Position numbers and translations under genes: made by a program. Of a DNA stretch of 64,000 nucleotides, positions 1-10,154 are shown piece by piece. A model generated the notes under the pieces. It was not told the DNA's origin, did not search any database, and saw only the letters and a list, made by a program, of their open reading frames with translations. Each line of letters opens with the position of its first letter. The first letter of the stretch is position 1. Source of the stretch: Deltaproteobacteria bacterium (GTDB lineage Bacteria > Myxococcota > XYA12-FULL-58-9); assembly GCA_016218825.1 (NCBI GenBank), contig JACRCV010000099.1, forward strand, positions 62,001-126,000, given 5' to 3'.

Positions 1-1098
1 GAATACCAACCGGCGGCCAGCATCGGGCTCATCGGCGACGAGGGCCATCGGCCCTACAAACGACCGCCGCTCTCGAAGGCGCTGTGGAGGGGCGAGCCCG
101 AGGCGAGCGTTTGGCTCGACCCGGTGCCCGGCGTCGAGCTGCTGCTCGGGCGCATCGCGGTATTCATCGACCGGGGTCGCAAGCGCGTGGTGGACGACCT
201 GGGCAAGGCGCACGGGTATCGCAAGCTCTTGCTGGCGACCGGCGCCAGACCGCGGCGGCTCGGCGCCGGCGACGACGGGGTCATCTACTTCCGGTCCCTC
301 GACGACTTCTGCACGCTGCGGGCGCTTGCGGCAGGGAGCCACGTCGGCGTGGTCGGGGGCGGCTTCATCGGCACCGAGCTCGCGGCGGCCCTGGTGACCA
401 ACCAGATGAAGGTGACGCTCTTCTTCCCCGAAGCGAACGTCGGCGCGCGCCTGTTCCCGTCGGGGCTCGCCGAGTATCTCACCGGCTATTACCGGCAGAG
501 GGGCGTGGACGTCCGCCCGGGCGTCCGGGTCACGGGCGTGGACCGCGGCCGCCGGGTGCTCTTTGACGGCGGCGGGCTCGACGTCGACGCGGTCGTCGCC
601 GGGCTCGGTACGGTCGCGAACGACGGTTTGGCGCGGGCGGCCGGACTCGCGGTCGACGATGGGATCCTCGTCGACGAGGGCTTGCGCACCGATGACCCCG
701 ACATCTTCGCGGCCGGCGACGGGGCGCGCTTCGCGAACGAGCTCTTGGGCGCGCGCCTGCGCGTCGAACACGAAGACAACGCGCTGACGATGGGGCGGCT
801 GGCGGGCGCGGCGATGACCGGTCAGCCGGTCAGCTACCGGCACTTGCCGTTCTTCTACTCCGACCTGTTCGACCTGGGCTACGAGGCGATCGGCGACGTC
901 GATGCGCGCCTCGAGGTGGTCGCCGACTGGAAGACCGAGAACCGCGAGGGCTGTCTCTATTATCTCCAGAACGGCCGGGTGCGCGGCGTCGTGACCTGGG
1001 GGATCTTCGGCCAAATGGACCAGGCGCGCGCCCTCATCGCCGAGCCCGGCCCGCACGACCCCGCGAGCCTCGTGGGCCGGCTGCCCCGCGTCAGTTGA
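1..1098 (+). CDS. FAD/NAD(P)-dependent oxidoreductase, 5'-truncated
   Basis: The reading frame is open from base 1 with no start codon, so the N-terminal FAD-binding end lies outside the window. The first visible residues include YKRPPLSK, a motif typical of ferredoxin/rubredoxin reductases and AIF-like flavoproteins of the pyridine nucleotide-disulfide family. A second dinucleotide fold (VGVVGGGFIGTELA) fits NAD(P)H binding, and DIFAAGDGARF near the C-terminus fits the second FAD contact. A C-terminal reductase-like domain follows. No CxxxxC redox disulfide is visible, so a ferredoxin or NADH reductase role is likelier than a disulfide reductase. The electron partner cannot be told from this context; the next gene is a lipoprotein with no evident link. 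Confidence 0.88.
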   Translation, partial: EYQPAASIGLIGDEGHRPYKRPPLSKALWRGEPEASVWLDPVPGVELLLGRIAVFIDRGRKRVVDDLGKAHGYRKLLLATGARPRRLGAGDDGVIYFRSLDDFCTLRALAAGSHVGVVGGGFIGTELAAALVTNQMKVTLFFPEANVGARLFPSGLAEYLTGYYRQRGVDVRPGVRVTGVDRGRRVLFDGGGLDVDAVVAGLGTVANDGLARAAGLAVDDGILVDEGLRTDDPDIFAAGDGARFANELLGARLRVEHEDNALTMGRLAGAAMTGQPVSYRHLPFFYSDLFDLGYEAIGDVDARLEVVADWKTENREGCLYYLQNGRVRGVVTWGIFGQMDQARALIAEPGPHDPASLVGRLPRVS

Positions 1099-1191
1099 GG
1101 CCTCAGACCTACACCACACCACCTCCAGCAGCGGCCGGGTTCCCAAGTAATTCGCCTGCGCCGACGAACCGGCAAAACCTGGAGGTCTCCC

Positions 1192-2397
1192 ATGAAGCGC
1201 TCGTTGACCCTGCTGTTGCTGGTTTCGTCCTATTCCTGCGCGATTACGTCCGAAGAGGCGACCCGGCCCGCGGTCGGCGAGGCGCCGGAGCCGGCGGTGC
1301 CGGACGACGCCCGGTCGGAGGACCGTGGCCCGGCGAGCGACCGGGGCGGACGGTACGCGACGCCGCCGGCGGGGGTCGCGACCGCGCGCGGGTTCGAAGA
1401 GCGGCGGGAGCTCGCGCCGCCGACCGAGGCGCAACCGCGCCCGCGCCCGCCACCCGCGGCCAAGTCGCAGGCTCCGGACGACGGTTCTTGGGGTCCGTCG
1501 ATGAAGGACAGCGCGCCGGCCGCAGCGCCGGAGTCGGCCGCGCCCGCGCCCGCGCCTGCGGCACCGTCAGCGGGTGTTGGCGGCATGGCCGCGGAGTCCC
1601 GGAGCGCCGAGGCGATGGACGAGCCGGCGCCGGTGCTGCGGTCGGGCGACAAGGCCGGCAAGGCGTTTTCCGGGCGGGCGCGCTCGATCCCCGCCCCGGA
1701 GCCCGAGGTCCGCCCGGGGCTCGGCACCAGCTGGGGCGAGACCCGGTACTCGTCGGTCTCCGAGGTGGCGTTCGAGCGCGACAGCTATCGGCCGAGCTAC
1801 ACCGCGTCGCTGCACTACGACAACGAGCGCGGCGCGGCGGCGCTCGCCGGCTCGGGGCTCGCCGCCACCACCGCCCGGGTGGGTCTCGGTGCGGCGCTGA
1901 CCCTGATCTTGCAGAGCGACGACGGTCGGACGCTGCCGGCGTACTACGGCCACGGCCACACCGTCGCCATCGGCGCCGACGGCCAGCACTACTCGATCGT
2001 GGTGCACAACAACACCAACGAGCGCTTCGAGGTCGTGCTCTCGGTCGACGGCCTCGACGTGCTCGACGGCCGTGACGCGGCCTACGCCAAGCGCGGCTAT
2101 CTCATCGACGCCTACGGCACCATCGAGATCGAGGGCTTCCGCCAGAGCGACAGCGCGGTCGCGGCATTTCGTTTCGGGACCGTGGCGGACTCGTACGCCG
2201 CCCGGACCGGCAAGGCGAAGAACGTCGGCGTGATCGGCGCCGCCGCCTTCGGCGAGCGCGGCTACTCCGCCCGCCTGCGCGCCTACCAGGAGCGGCTGGC
2301 GGCCGAGCGCACCACCTTCCGCGAGGTCGTGAGGAGGCAGAACGCCGACCCGTTCCCGAACCGCTACGCGACCGAGCCGCTCTACCTGGTGCGTTAG
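1192..2397 (+). CDS. Putative lipoprotein of unknown function
   Basis: The 401-residue protein starts at an ATG preceded by a good GGAGGT ribosome site at 1181-1186. The N-terminus is a short basic and hydrophobic signal ending in VSSYSC, so Cys16 may be lipidated, although the lipobox is weak (Ser at -3). Residues about 20-185 are low-complexity Pro/Ala/Glu/Arg and probably form a disordered stalk. The C-terminal half (about 200-400) looks like one folded domain with aromatic and beta-rich segments and short stretches such as HNNTNERFEVVLSVDGLDV. I do not recognise a named family. An exported, envelope-anchored protein is the most that can be inferred. Confidence 0.75.
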   Translation: MKRSLTLLLLVSSYSCAITSEEATRPAVGEAPEPAVPDDARSEDRGPASDRGGRYATPPAGVATARGFEERRELAPPTEAQPRPRPPPAAKSQAPDDGSWGPSMKDSAPAAAPESAAPAPAPAAPSAGVGGMAAESRSAEAMDEPAPVLRSGDKAGKAFSGRARSIPAPEPEVRPGLGTSWGETRYSSVSEVAFERDSYRPSYTASLHYDNERGAAALAGSGLAATTARVGLGAALTLILQSDDGRTLPAYYGHGHTVAIGADGQHYSIVVHNNTNERFEVVLSVDGLDVLDGRDAAYAKRGYLIDAYGTIEIEGFRQSDSAVAAFRFGTVADSYAARTGKAKNVGVIGAAAFGERGYSARLRAYQERLAAERTTFREVVRRQNADPFPNRYATEPLYLVR

Positions 2398-2436
2398 CCG
2401 ACCCCGCCCGGCGAACCCACCGTCGTCCTGCTTAAC

Positions 2437-3456
2437 CTACCCATTCGACCCCGCTGCCGAGCCAGCGGCCACGAGCATCCGGGCGAGCGCCAGGATCGTG
2501 AGCGGCGCCGAGCCCTCGAGCTCGTTGTCGACGACGACGTAGGCCGGCAGGTCCTTCATCAGCGCCAGCAACCGCACGACCTCGCGGCGGAGGTCGACCT
2601 GGCGATCGCGGATCTGATCGAAGGGCTCGAGCTCGGCCCGCCGCGCCCCGCCGCGGCCGGTGGGGTCGACGAGGTGCAAGATGAGCTCCGGGTTCTTCGG
2701 CACCAGCCGCGCCTGGGTGAAGAGCGGCGGCATCCCGAAGGCGGTGGTGAACACGTGGGTGACGTTGAAGGCGGCGAGGAGCTTGGCGTGCGTCAGCGTC
2801 AGGTAGGGCGTCTCGTTGAGCTCGATGGCGTAGTCGAGCTCGGGGGGCAGCGCCGCCAGGAAGCGGTGCAGGCGCTCGGCGAACGCCGCCGGCGTGATCC
2901 CGGCCTTCGCGAGCTGCGGCGGAAACACGAACAGCAGCGGCCCGAGCCGGTCGCCGAACGCCGTCAGGTAGTGCGGCATCACCTCCTGCAAGAAGAAGCG
3001 GCTGTCCAGGAAGTGCGGGTTGACGCTGCCGCTGCGTCCCGAGGCGAGCGCGGCGTCGGCGTGGGTGAAGCGCGGCGTCGTCACCTCGGGGTGCATCTGC
3101 AGCACCGCGTGGACGTGGGGCGGCACCATCGCCGCGATGCGCCGCAGATCGTGGTCGATCGGCACCGCGTCGACGCCGGGCGCGAGGTAGATGGCGCGAA
3201 ACAACGGACAGCCGCCGTACTCTTTGAGGCCGGTCGTCTCGAGGTCTTGGCGCCGGCGCTCGTGCCGCCAGACCAGCTCGCGCCAGCCCGGGAACAGATA
3301 GCCGCAGGTGCCGAAGTGGACCGTGGCCGGAACCGCCGCGGCGATACCGGCGAGCGCCTCCGGGCTCGGGACGGCTTCGAGCACTGCCCCGGCTTCGGCT
3401 CCGGGCGCCAGCTGCAACGCGAGCTGGGCGGGGCCGCGCTCGGGGTCCTCGGTCAT
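2437..3456 (-). CDS. DUF72 (YecE-like) family protein
   Basis: This 339-residue protein has the DUF72/YecE TIM-barrel signature VHFGTCGYLFPGW near residue 46, followed by conserved segments such as DYAIELNETPYL and AYVVVDNELEGSAPL. The biochemical role of this family is not established. About 40 N-terminal residues precede the domain. The gene starts 4 bases after the stop of the repeat lipoprotein at 3461-5851 and reads the same way, so the two are probably co-transcribed. It is convergent with the lipoprotein ending at 2397. Confidence 0.85.
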   Translation of the reverse strand: MTEDPERGPAQLALQLAPGAEAGAVLEAVPSPEALAGIAAAVPATVHFGTCGYLFPGWRELVWRHERRRQDLETTGLKEYGGCPLFRAIYLAPGVDAVPIDHDLRRIAAMVPPHVHAVLQMHPEVTTPRFTHADAALASGRSGSVNPHFLDSRFFLQEVMPHYLTAFGDRLGPLLFVFPPQLAKAGITPAAFAERLHRFLAALPPELDYAIELNETPYLTLTHAKLLAAFNVTHVFTTAFGMPPLFTQARLVPKNPELILHLVDPTGRGGARRAELEPFDQIRDRQVDLRREVVRLLALMKDLPAYVVVDNELEGSAPLTILALARMLVAAGSAAGSNG

Positions 3457-3460
3457 GTCT

Positions 3461-5851
3461 CTAGGGCGCGACGAAGAGGGTCAGGCCCCAATGCAGCAAG
3501 CGCGTCGTGTTCAGGAAGGTGTCGTCGCTCGCCCATAAGGTCCACGTGCCGCCCAGTGCTTGGCCGTTGAAGGTCGTCAGGTCGCCTTCGGGGCGGTAGC
3601 TCCCGGTGAACGGCGCGGTGCCGAGAGTGATCGACGTCACCGCTGCTTGGTCGAAGATGGTGCCGGTGTAGTTGTCGCCGGCGCCGCCGTTGTCGGTGGA
3701 CAGCTCGACGCAGACGGTGGTGGTGCCGTCGAAGTGCTGCAAGAAGAGATCCAGATCGGTGTCAAAGACGAGGCTCACGTCCACCGACACCACGACGCGG
3801 CCGATGGTTCCGGTGGCGGTCACGACGCGGGAGTCTCCCTGCCACCAGCCGCAGGTGGCGGCACTGCCGCTGCCGTCGGTGATCGCGAGGTTCGGAAACC
3901 AGTCGAGCTGAGTCGGTGGTCCGTCGAAGCCGTCGCAATCCTGGTCGAAGCCGTCCACCGTCAGATCCGGCATGCCGGGGTTGATGCTGGCGTCGGCGTC
4001 GTCGCAGTCGGTCCCCAGGTCGCACAGCGGGCCGTAGCCGTCACTGTCGCCGTCCTGGCCGGCGGTGCCGGCGGTGCACGAGCCGAAGTCCGCCCAGTGC
4101 CAGCCGTCGGTCGGGGCGCAGTCGGTGATGCCGATGTCGCACGCGGGGCCGCGGCCGTCGAAGTCGGGGTCGTCGCAGACGAGGCAGTCGAACCAATGCA
4201 GCTTCGAGCTGTCGTTGCAGTCCTCGCCGTTGCGAATGTTGTAGACGTCGCAGCCGGTGAAGTAGGTGTCACGGTCAGCGTCGACGCAGGTGGCGCAGGA
4301 GAGCCAGTTGTCGGCGTCGGTGTCGAGGCAGTCGGGGCCGGTGACCGTCACGTAGGCGTCGCAGCCACCGAAATAGGTATCGCCGTCCTGGTCGCGACAG
4401 TTGATGCACGCCGCGTTCGTCCAGACGTTGGGGTTGCCGGGGGCGCAGTCGATGGTCCCCAGGTCGCACAGGGTGCCGCGGCCGTCGTTGTCCGGGTCGA
4501 CGCAACGGCCGCAATCGGCCCAGTGGCGGTCGTCGCCGACGTCGCAGTCGCTGCCGAGGTTGCAGCCGGGGCCGCGGCCGTCGCCGTCGCTGTCGACGCA
4601 GGTCAAACAGTCGTTCCAGTGGGCGAGGTCCGAGTCGTTGCAGTCCGGCCCGGTGTGGGCGAAGTAGGCGTTGCAGCCGGCGAAGTAGCCGTCGCCGTCG
4701 CCGTCCAGACAGGCGCCGCAGTTGCTCCAGTTGTCGCGGTCGAAGTCGCTGCAGTCGGGGCCGGCAACGGTCGCATAGGCGTCGCAGTTGCGGTAGTACG
4801 CGTCGCCGTCCAGGTCCCTGCAGGTGGCGCACGCGTCCCAGACGTTGGGGTTGTAGTCGTTGCAGTCGAAGGGGCGACTGACGGTGTAGCGGTCGCAGTC
4901 GGAGTAGTGACCGTCGGCGTCGCGGTCGGCGCACAAGCGGCAACTGTCCCACACCGAGGCCTCGCCGTCGCCGCAGTCCGGGCCCTGGCGGTTGACGTAG
5001 GCGTCGCAGCCGACGAACCACAGATCGCTGTCGGTGTCGACGCAGGTAAAGCAGGACACCCAGTTGTCGGGATCGGAGTCGAGGCAATCGTCACCCATGT
5101 CGCAGCCGACGCCGCGGCCGTCGCGATCGCCGTCGGCGCACGCGCCGCAGCTCTGCCAGTGGTTGGCGTCGGTGTCGTCGCAGTCGGGTCCGGCGCGGAC
5201 CGCGTAGGTGTCGCAGTCGATGAAGTAGCCGTCGTGGTCGCCGTCGCGGCAGGTCTTGCATGAAAGCCAGTTGTCGTCGTCGTCGTCGTCGCAGTCGGCG
5301 CTGTCGAGGACCGGGAAGCGGTCGCAGGCGCCGCGGTGGCCGTCGCCGTCGAGGTCGAGGCAGGTGTTGCAGCTCTGCCAGCTGAGCGGCTCGGCGTCGT
5401 TGCAGTCCGGGCCGCTGTGATCCTGGTAGCGGTCGCAGCCGACGAAGGCGCCGTCCAGGTCCAGATCTTGGCAGGCGCCGCAGCTCGCCCACGCGTCACC
5501 GTTGCCGTCGTCGCAGTCCGAGCCGAAGTTGCAGCCGGGGCCGCGGCCGTCGCCGTCGGCGTCGTCGCAGCGACCGCAGTCCGACCAGTGCTCCGGGGCC
5601 TGGTCGTCGCAGTCGCCGCCGCCGTTGCAGTGGGCGCCGAAACCGTCGCGGTCCAAGTCGACGCAGACGAGACAGTCGTCCCAGTGCCCGGCGTCGGTGT
5701 CGTCACAGTCGCGGCCGTTGCAGCCCGGGCCGTCGCCGTAGGCGTCGCCGTCCTGGTCGATACAAGAGCCGCCGGAGATCGTGCCGCTGCCGCAGCCGGT
5801 CGACAAGATCAAGGAGGCGACGCCCAGAAGCTCAACCGCAGTTCGTCTCAT
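3461..5851 (-). CDS. Asp/Cys/Trp-repeat surface lipoprotein with P-domain-like C-terminus
   Basis: The 796-residue protein has a signal peptide ending ILSTGC, with Cys20 as the likely lipidated residue. Residues about 28-620 hold about 17 tandem units of 32-37 residues built as C-x-D-x-D-x-DG...C...DCxD...W..C, with four Cys and one Trp per unit. The Asp-rich loops resemble thrombospondin type 3 and MopE calcium-binding repeats, and the last unit is the most MopE-like. Residues about 650-796 resemble the P/Homo B domain attached to secreted bacterial proteases (FDTDLDLFLQHFDG, GGTWTLWASDD), but no protease domain is present. A calcium-stabilised, disulfide-rich rod on the cell surface is a reasonable inference. 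The downstream partner is the DUF72 gene. Confidence 0.85.
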   Translation of the reverse strand: MRRTAVELLGVASLILSTGCGSGTISGGSCIDQDGDAYGDGPGCNGRDCDDTDAGHWDDCLVCVDLDRDGFGAHCNGGGDCDDQAPEHWSDCGRCDDADGDGRGPGCNFGSDCDDGNGDAWASCGACQDLDLDGAFVGCDRYQDHSGPDCNDAEPLSWQSCNTCLDLDGDGHRGACDRFPVLDSADCDDDDDDNWLSCKTCRDGDHDGYFIDCDTYAVRAGPDCDDTDANHWQSCGACADGDRDGRGVGCDMGDDCLDSDPDNWVSCFTCVDTDSDLWFVGCDAYVNRQGPDCGDGEASVWDSCRLCADRDADGHYSDCDRYTVSRPFDCNDYNPNVWDACATCRDLDGDAYYRNCDAYATVAGPDCSDFDRDNWSNCGACLDGDGDGYFAGCNAYFAHTGPDCNDSDLAHWNDCLTCVDSDGDGRGPGCNLGSDCDVGDDRHWADCGRCVDPDNDGRGTLCDLGTIDCAPGNPNVWTNAACINCRDQDGDTYFGGCDAYVTVTGPDCLDTDADNWLSCATCVDADRDTYFTGCDVYNIRNGEDCNDSSKLHWFDCLVCDDPDFDGRGPACDIGITDCAPTDGWHWADFGSCTAGTAGQDGDSDGYGPLCDLGTDCDDADASINPGMPDLTVDGFDQDCDGFDGPPTQLDWFPNLAITDGSGSAATCGWWQGDSRVVTATGTIGRVVVSVDVSLVFDTDLDLFLQHFDGTTTVCVELSTDNGGAGDNYTGTIFDQAAVTSITLGTAPFTGSYRPEGDLTTFNGQALGGTWTLWASDDTFLNTTRLLHWGLTLFVAP

Positions 5852-5856
5852 GGGTT

Positions 5857-5879
5857 CCTCCCGCGACCGCTCTCGCGGG
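5857..5879 (-). promoter_or_regulatory. Leader hairpin overlapping the ribosome binding site of the repeat lipoprotein
   Basis: A 7-bp perfect inverted repeat (5860-5866 with 5873-5879, 6-base loop) lies just upstream of the minus-strand start at 5851. The minus-strand Shine-Dalgarno sequence GGGAGG covers 5862-5857, so three of its bases sit in the stem. In RNA this could partly hide the ribosome site. It may equally be chance in GC-rich DNA. Confidence 0.3.
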
Positions 5880-6019
5880 TCACGAATCCCTTCGTATAGC
5901 GAAAGCGCCGCCGACTGTCACGGCCGCGCCCGAATACGTCACGACCGTGGGTTGAGTTGCGCGCCGATCCGAGGTACGGGTGTGGCTCTGGGGAACTCTG
6001 AACCGTGAGGAGTGAAGCG

Positions 6020-7180
6020 ATGAGGCCTACGAGAGCCGTATGGCTGGTGATGGCGATGAGCGTCATCGGCGCGTGTTCCACTGACACCGACACCACCCAC
6101 CAGCCCCTGTTCGACAACGGCGTCAACGTGTTCGAGGCGCAGGTGATCGACGGCCAGGTCGGCGCGGTGATCACCAACGCGACGATCACCATCCAGGTCG
6201 GCCGGCACCTGATGCAGGCCAACAACGACAACGGGTTCTACTCGGTCTACGGCATCCCCTATGGCACGTTCCGGATCCTGGTGAGCGCGCCGGGCTACAA
6301 TGACTTCCAGGCCATGAAGGCGTTCACCGCCGCCGGTCAATTCGCCAGCCTCGCCAACGGCGACCCCATGGTCTACTACTTCAACAACGTGTTGATGTAC
6401 CCCTTGGGCCACGCGCCGGGGGACGTGAAGGTGTCGGTGTACGACAGCCGCGACGGCGCCGCGGTGCGGGGCGCCACCGTGGCCGCGACCCTGTCGCAGG
6501 TGACCCAGCTCATCAACCTCACCGACGTGCTCTTGCCCACCATCGGTTACACCCCGTCGACGATGGTGGCGACGACCGACGCCGACGGCAAGGTCAGCTT
6601 CGCCTCGGCCAACCTCATCATGGGCGCGACCTACGACGTCGACGTGTTCGGGGCGCTCGACGCCGACGGCGTCTACCTGGTGCCGGACACCGCCAGCCAG
6701 GTCAAGGTCGGCTATGCGCTCCAAGACCTCGTGGTCTTCCTCGACCGGCCGGTGCTGGTCCCGGTCGCGGTGATGACGAACAACGAGGACAACACTCTGT
6801 TGGTGTCGGAGCTCGTGGTGACCTTCCCGTACGCCGTCGAGATCTGCAACGCCGCCACCAACCACACCTGGTCGAACACCACCGACAACCACGGCGCGCC
6901 GTTCAGCGACGACACCGACGGCGACGGCGTCTTCGCGGCGATGGCGCCAACCAACCCGGTGGGCGCGGCGCTGTCGGTGAACGACACCGTGTTGACCATG
7001 ACCTACGCCGCGCAGAACGACGACGTCGGCGACGATCTCTGGGTCACCTTCTCGGGCCTGACGGTGAAGCCGCGCGGCGCCTCGGACTCGAGCTGCACGT
7101 CCCTGACGTCGGTGAAGCTCCGGACGATCACCGGCGGCGCGACCATCGACACCGAGATCCACGTCCGCGACGTGCCGTAG
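6020..7180 (+). CDS. Lipoprotein with carboxypeptidase regulatory-like domain
   Basis: The start is placed at ATG 6020, which has GAGGAG at 6007-6012 seven bases upstream; the in-frame GTG at 6005 has no such site. The 386-residue product begins with a classic lipoprotein signal (SVIGAC, Cys19). Residues about 35-90 form a carboxypeptidase regulatory-like beta sandwich (GRHLMQANNDNGFYSVYGIP), and a second similar segment follows at about 140-210. The C-terminal part is beta-rich with an Asp-rich DDTDGDGVF loop. A periplasmic or surface binding role is plausible. The gene lies 39 bases upstream of an outer-membrane barrel gene and may be co-expressed with it. Confidence 0.8.
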   Translation: MRPTRAVWLVMAMSVIGACSTDTDTTHQPLFDNGVNVFEAQVIDGQVGAVITNATITIQVGRHLMQANNDNGFYSVYGIPYGTFRILVSAPGYNDFQAMKAFTAAGQFASLANGDPMVYYFNNVLMYPLGHAPGDVKVSVYDSRDGAAVRGATVAATLSQVTQLINLTDVLLPTIGYTPSTMVATTDADGKVSFASANLIMGATYDVDVFGALDADGVYLVPDTASQVKVGYALQDLVVFLDRPVLVPVAVMTNNEDNTLLVSELVVTFPYAVEICNAATNHTWSNTTDNHGAPFSDDTDGDGVFAAMAPTNPVGAALSVNDTVLTMTYAAQNDDVGDDLWVTFSGLTVKPRGASDSSCTSLTSVKLRTITGGATIDTEIHVRDVP

Positions 7181-7219
7181 CCGCGGTCGACCACGATTCG
7201 TTAGCAGGAAGGGATCAAG

Positions 7220-8110
7220 ATGGCACACGCTCTCCGGCGTAACCTCTCCTTCAGCGTGACCCTCGCCGCGCTCTTCTGCGGCGCTCCGGTCGGCGCGCAG
7301 CCCGCCTCGATCGAGGCCAACCCGGTCGCCGAGCCCGCCGCCGCGCCGACGCCGCCGCCGGTCGAGGCGCAAAAACCCGAGGTGGTTGCGGCCCCGAGTC
7401 AGGCGCCGGCGCACGCGTCGGGCGCCGCGACGGTCGCCGGCAGTTGGGAGCCCACCGGCGGTGCGATCTTCAGCCTCTTCAACATTCTCCAGAACGCGCC
7501 GTTCTTGGGCAGCTACCGCGGCCTGGGCATCGCCGGGCAGTACCACCTCGATCCGAAGAGCGCGGTGCGCCTCGGCGTCGCGTTCGTGCGCTCGTCCAAC
7601 CCGGCTGTGGTCCGCAAGAACACCACCACCGAGGGTGGCGACGAGGTCGTGTCCTACCAGGTGACCGCGGCCGGCCCGACCTCGGCGTTCGCGACCGTAC
7701 TCGCGGCCGACTACCTGATGCGGCTTTCGACCTCGAGCCTGAGCCCGTACTTCGGCGGCGGCCTGACGTTCGGGTACAGCCAGTCGAAGACGCAGTACAC
7801 CGACGACCTCTCGGTGCCGCAGCAGGTGACCAGCGTCGACAACGGCAACAAGACGTCGGGGTTCGCGATCGCGGGCATCGGCGGCGTCGAGTGGCGGCTG
7901 CACGAGCGCTTCTCGGTGTTCGCGGAGTACAACCTCTCCATCAACCTGGTGCAGTGGAATTCTGACCACCAGGACACCACGGTCGAGGACTCGTCCAGCG
8001 GCACCCCCGGCAGCAGCCACACGCGCTCCGAGTCCGAGACCACGCGCTTCTTCAACGTCAACCTCGGCCTCGCGCAGGGCGGGCAGCTCGGCTTGATCGT
8101 CCACCTCTGA
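7220..8110 (+). CDS. Outer-membrane beta-barrel protein
   Basis: The 296-residue protein starts at an ATG preceded by AGGAAGG. It has a Sec signal peptide with a probable cleavage after PVGA. A Pro/Ala/Glu linker runs to about residue 70. The remaining residues alternate polar and hydrophobic positions in amphipathic strands (GGGLTFGYSQSKTQY, FSVFAEYNLSINLVQW) and end in a terminal hydrophobic strand, as expected for a small OmpA/OmpW-like barrel. No ligand or specific family can be named. It follows the lipoprotein at 6020-7180 by 39 bases. Confidence 0.75.
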   Translation: MAHALRRNLSFSVTLAALFCGAPVGAQPASIEANPVAEPAAAPTPPPVEAQKPEVVAAPSQAPAHASGAATVAGSWEPTGGAIFSLFNILQNAPFLGSYRGLGIAGQYHLDPKSAVRLGVAFVRSSNPAVVRKNTTTEGGDEVVSYQVTAAGPTSAFATVLAADYLMRLSTSSLSPYFGGGLTFGYSQSKTQYTDDLSVPQQVTSVDNGNKTSGFAIAGIGGVEWRLHERFSVFAEYNLSINLVQWNSDHQDTTVEDSSSGTPGSSHTRSESETTRFFNVNLGLAQGGQLGLIVHL

Positions 8111-8160
8111 GCGGTCGCGGCGCCGGCGACCGCCGCCAAATCCCTTGACTCGCCACGGTC

Positions 8161-9290
<1,130 letters not shown>

Positions 9291-9294
<4 letters not shown>

Positions 9295-10097
9295 ACGCCG
9301 TCGTCGCCAAGCTCAAGGGGGCGCTGGAGTTTGCCGGCCAGGCGACGCTCGACTTCTTCACCGAGGTCGGCCTCGTGACCCAGTTCATGGCGCGGATCCT
9401 CAGCGCCTCGGTCCGGCCGCCGTACCGCGTCAAGCTGTTGTTGCAGCAGGCCGAGTTCGTCGGCGTCGGCTCGGTGTTCATCATCCTCCTCACCGGCTTC
9501 TTCACCGGCGCGGTGTTCACGCTGCAATCGGCGCAGGCCTTTCAGCGCGTCGGCATGGAGAGCATGGTCGGCTCGACGGTGCTCTTGGCGGTGGCGCGCG
9601 AGCTGGCGCCGGTGTTGACCTCGTTGATGGTCACCGGGCGGGTGGGCTCGGCGATGGCGACCGAGCTCGGGACGATGCGGGTGACCGAGCAGATCGACGC
9701 GATGGAGGTCCTCGCCGTCGACCCGATCAACTACCTGGTGGTGCCGCGGGTGTTCGCGAGCGCGGTGATGGTGCCCTGCCTGTCGCTGATCTTTTTGGTG
9801 GTCGCGACCGTCGGCTCGTTCATCGTCGGGGTCTCGGTGCTCGGCATCGACGAAGGCGCGTTCATGGCGCGCATCGAGTGGTTCCTCGACCCCTTCGACT
9901 TCACCCACGGCCTGTACAAGGCCATCGTCTTCGGCGTCGTGCTGTCGCTCATCGGTTGTTACAAAGGGTACAACGCCGCGGGTGGCGCGCGCGGCGTCGG
10001 CATGGCGACGACGCAGGCGGTGGTGATCGGCTCGATCTCCATCTTCGTGCTCGACTACGTCCTCACCTCGATCCTGCTCATCGGCGCCCCGGACTAG
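9291..10097 (+). CDS. mlaE: MlaE-family lipid ABC transporter permease
   Basis: The 268-residue protein matches the MlaE/TTG permease family: an N-terminal amphipathic segment, about five membrane helices, and the conserved run RVGSAMATELGTMRVTEQIDA, which couples to the ATPase. MlaE proteins sit in the inner membrane and move phospholipids between the inner membrane and MCE proteins. The ATG overlaps the alr stop. MlaF-like and MlaD-like genes follow, so the transporter core is complete. No mlaC or mlaB is visible in the window. Confidence 0.93.
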
Positions 10098-10154
10098 TCG
10101 GCCGGCGCCGCTATTTCGATCTGCCGTGGGTTTGCAGGTATACTGCGGGCAGCT

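Noticed and set aside
3560-5263. Long plus-strand open frame opposite the Asp/Cys repeat lipoprotein
   Set aside because: It is a Val/Ala/Gly-rich mirror of the tandem repeats on the other strand, kept open by GC-rich repeat codons. It has no domain or ribosome site.
5939-8104. 721-codon minus-strand open frame
   Set aside because: It lies opposite two well-supported exported protein genes and encodes only Arg/Val/Asp/His-rich low-complexity sequence.
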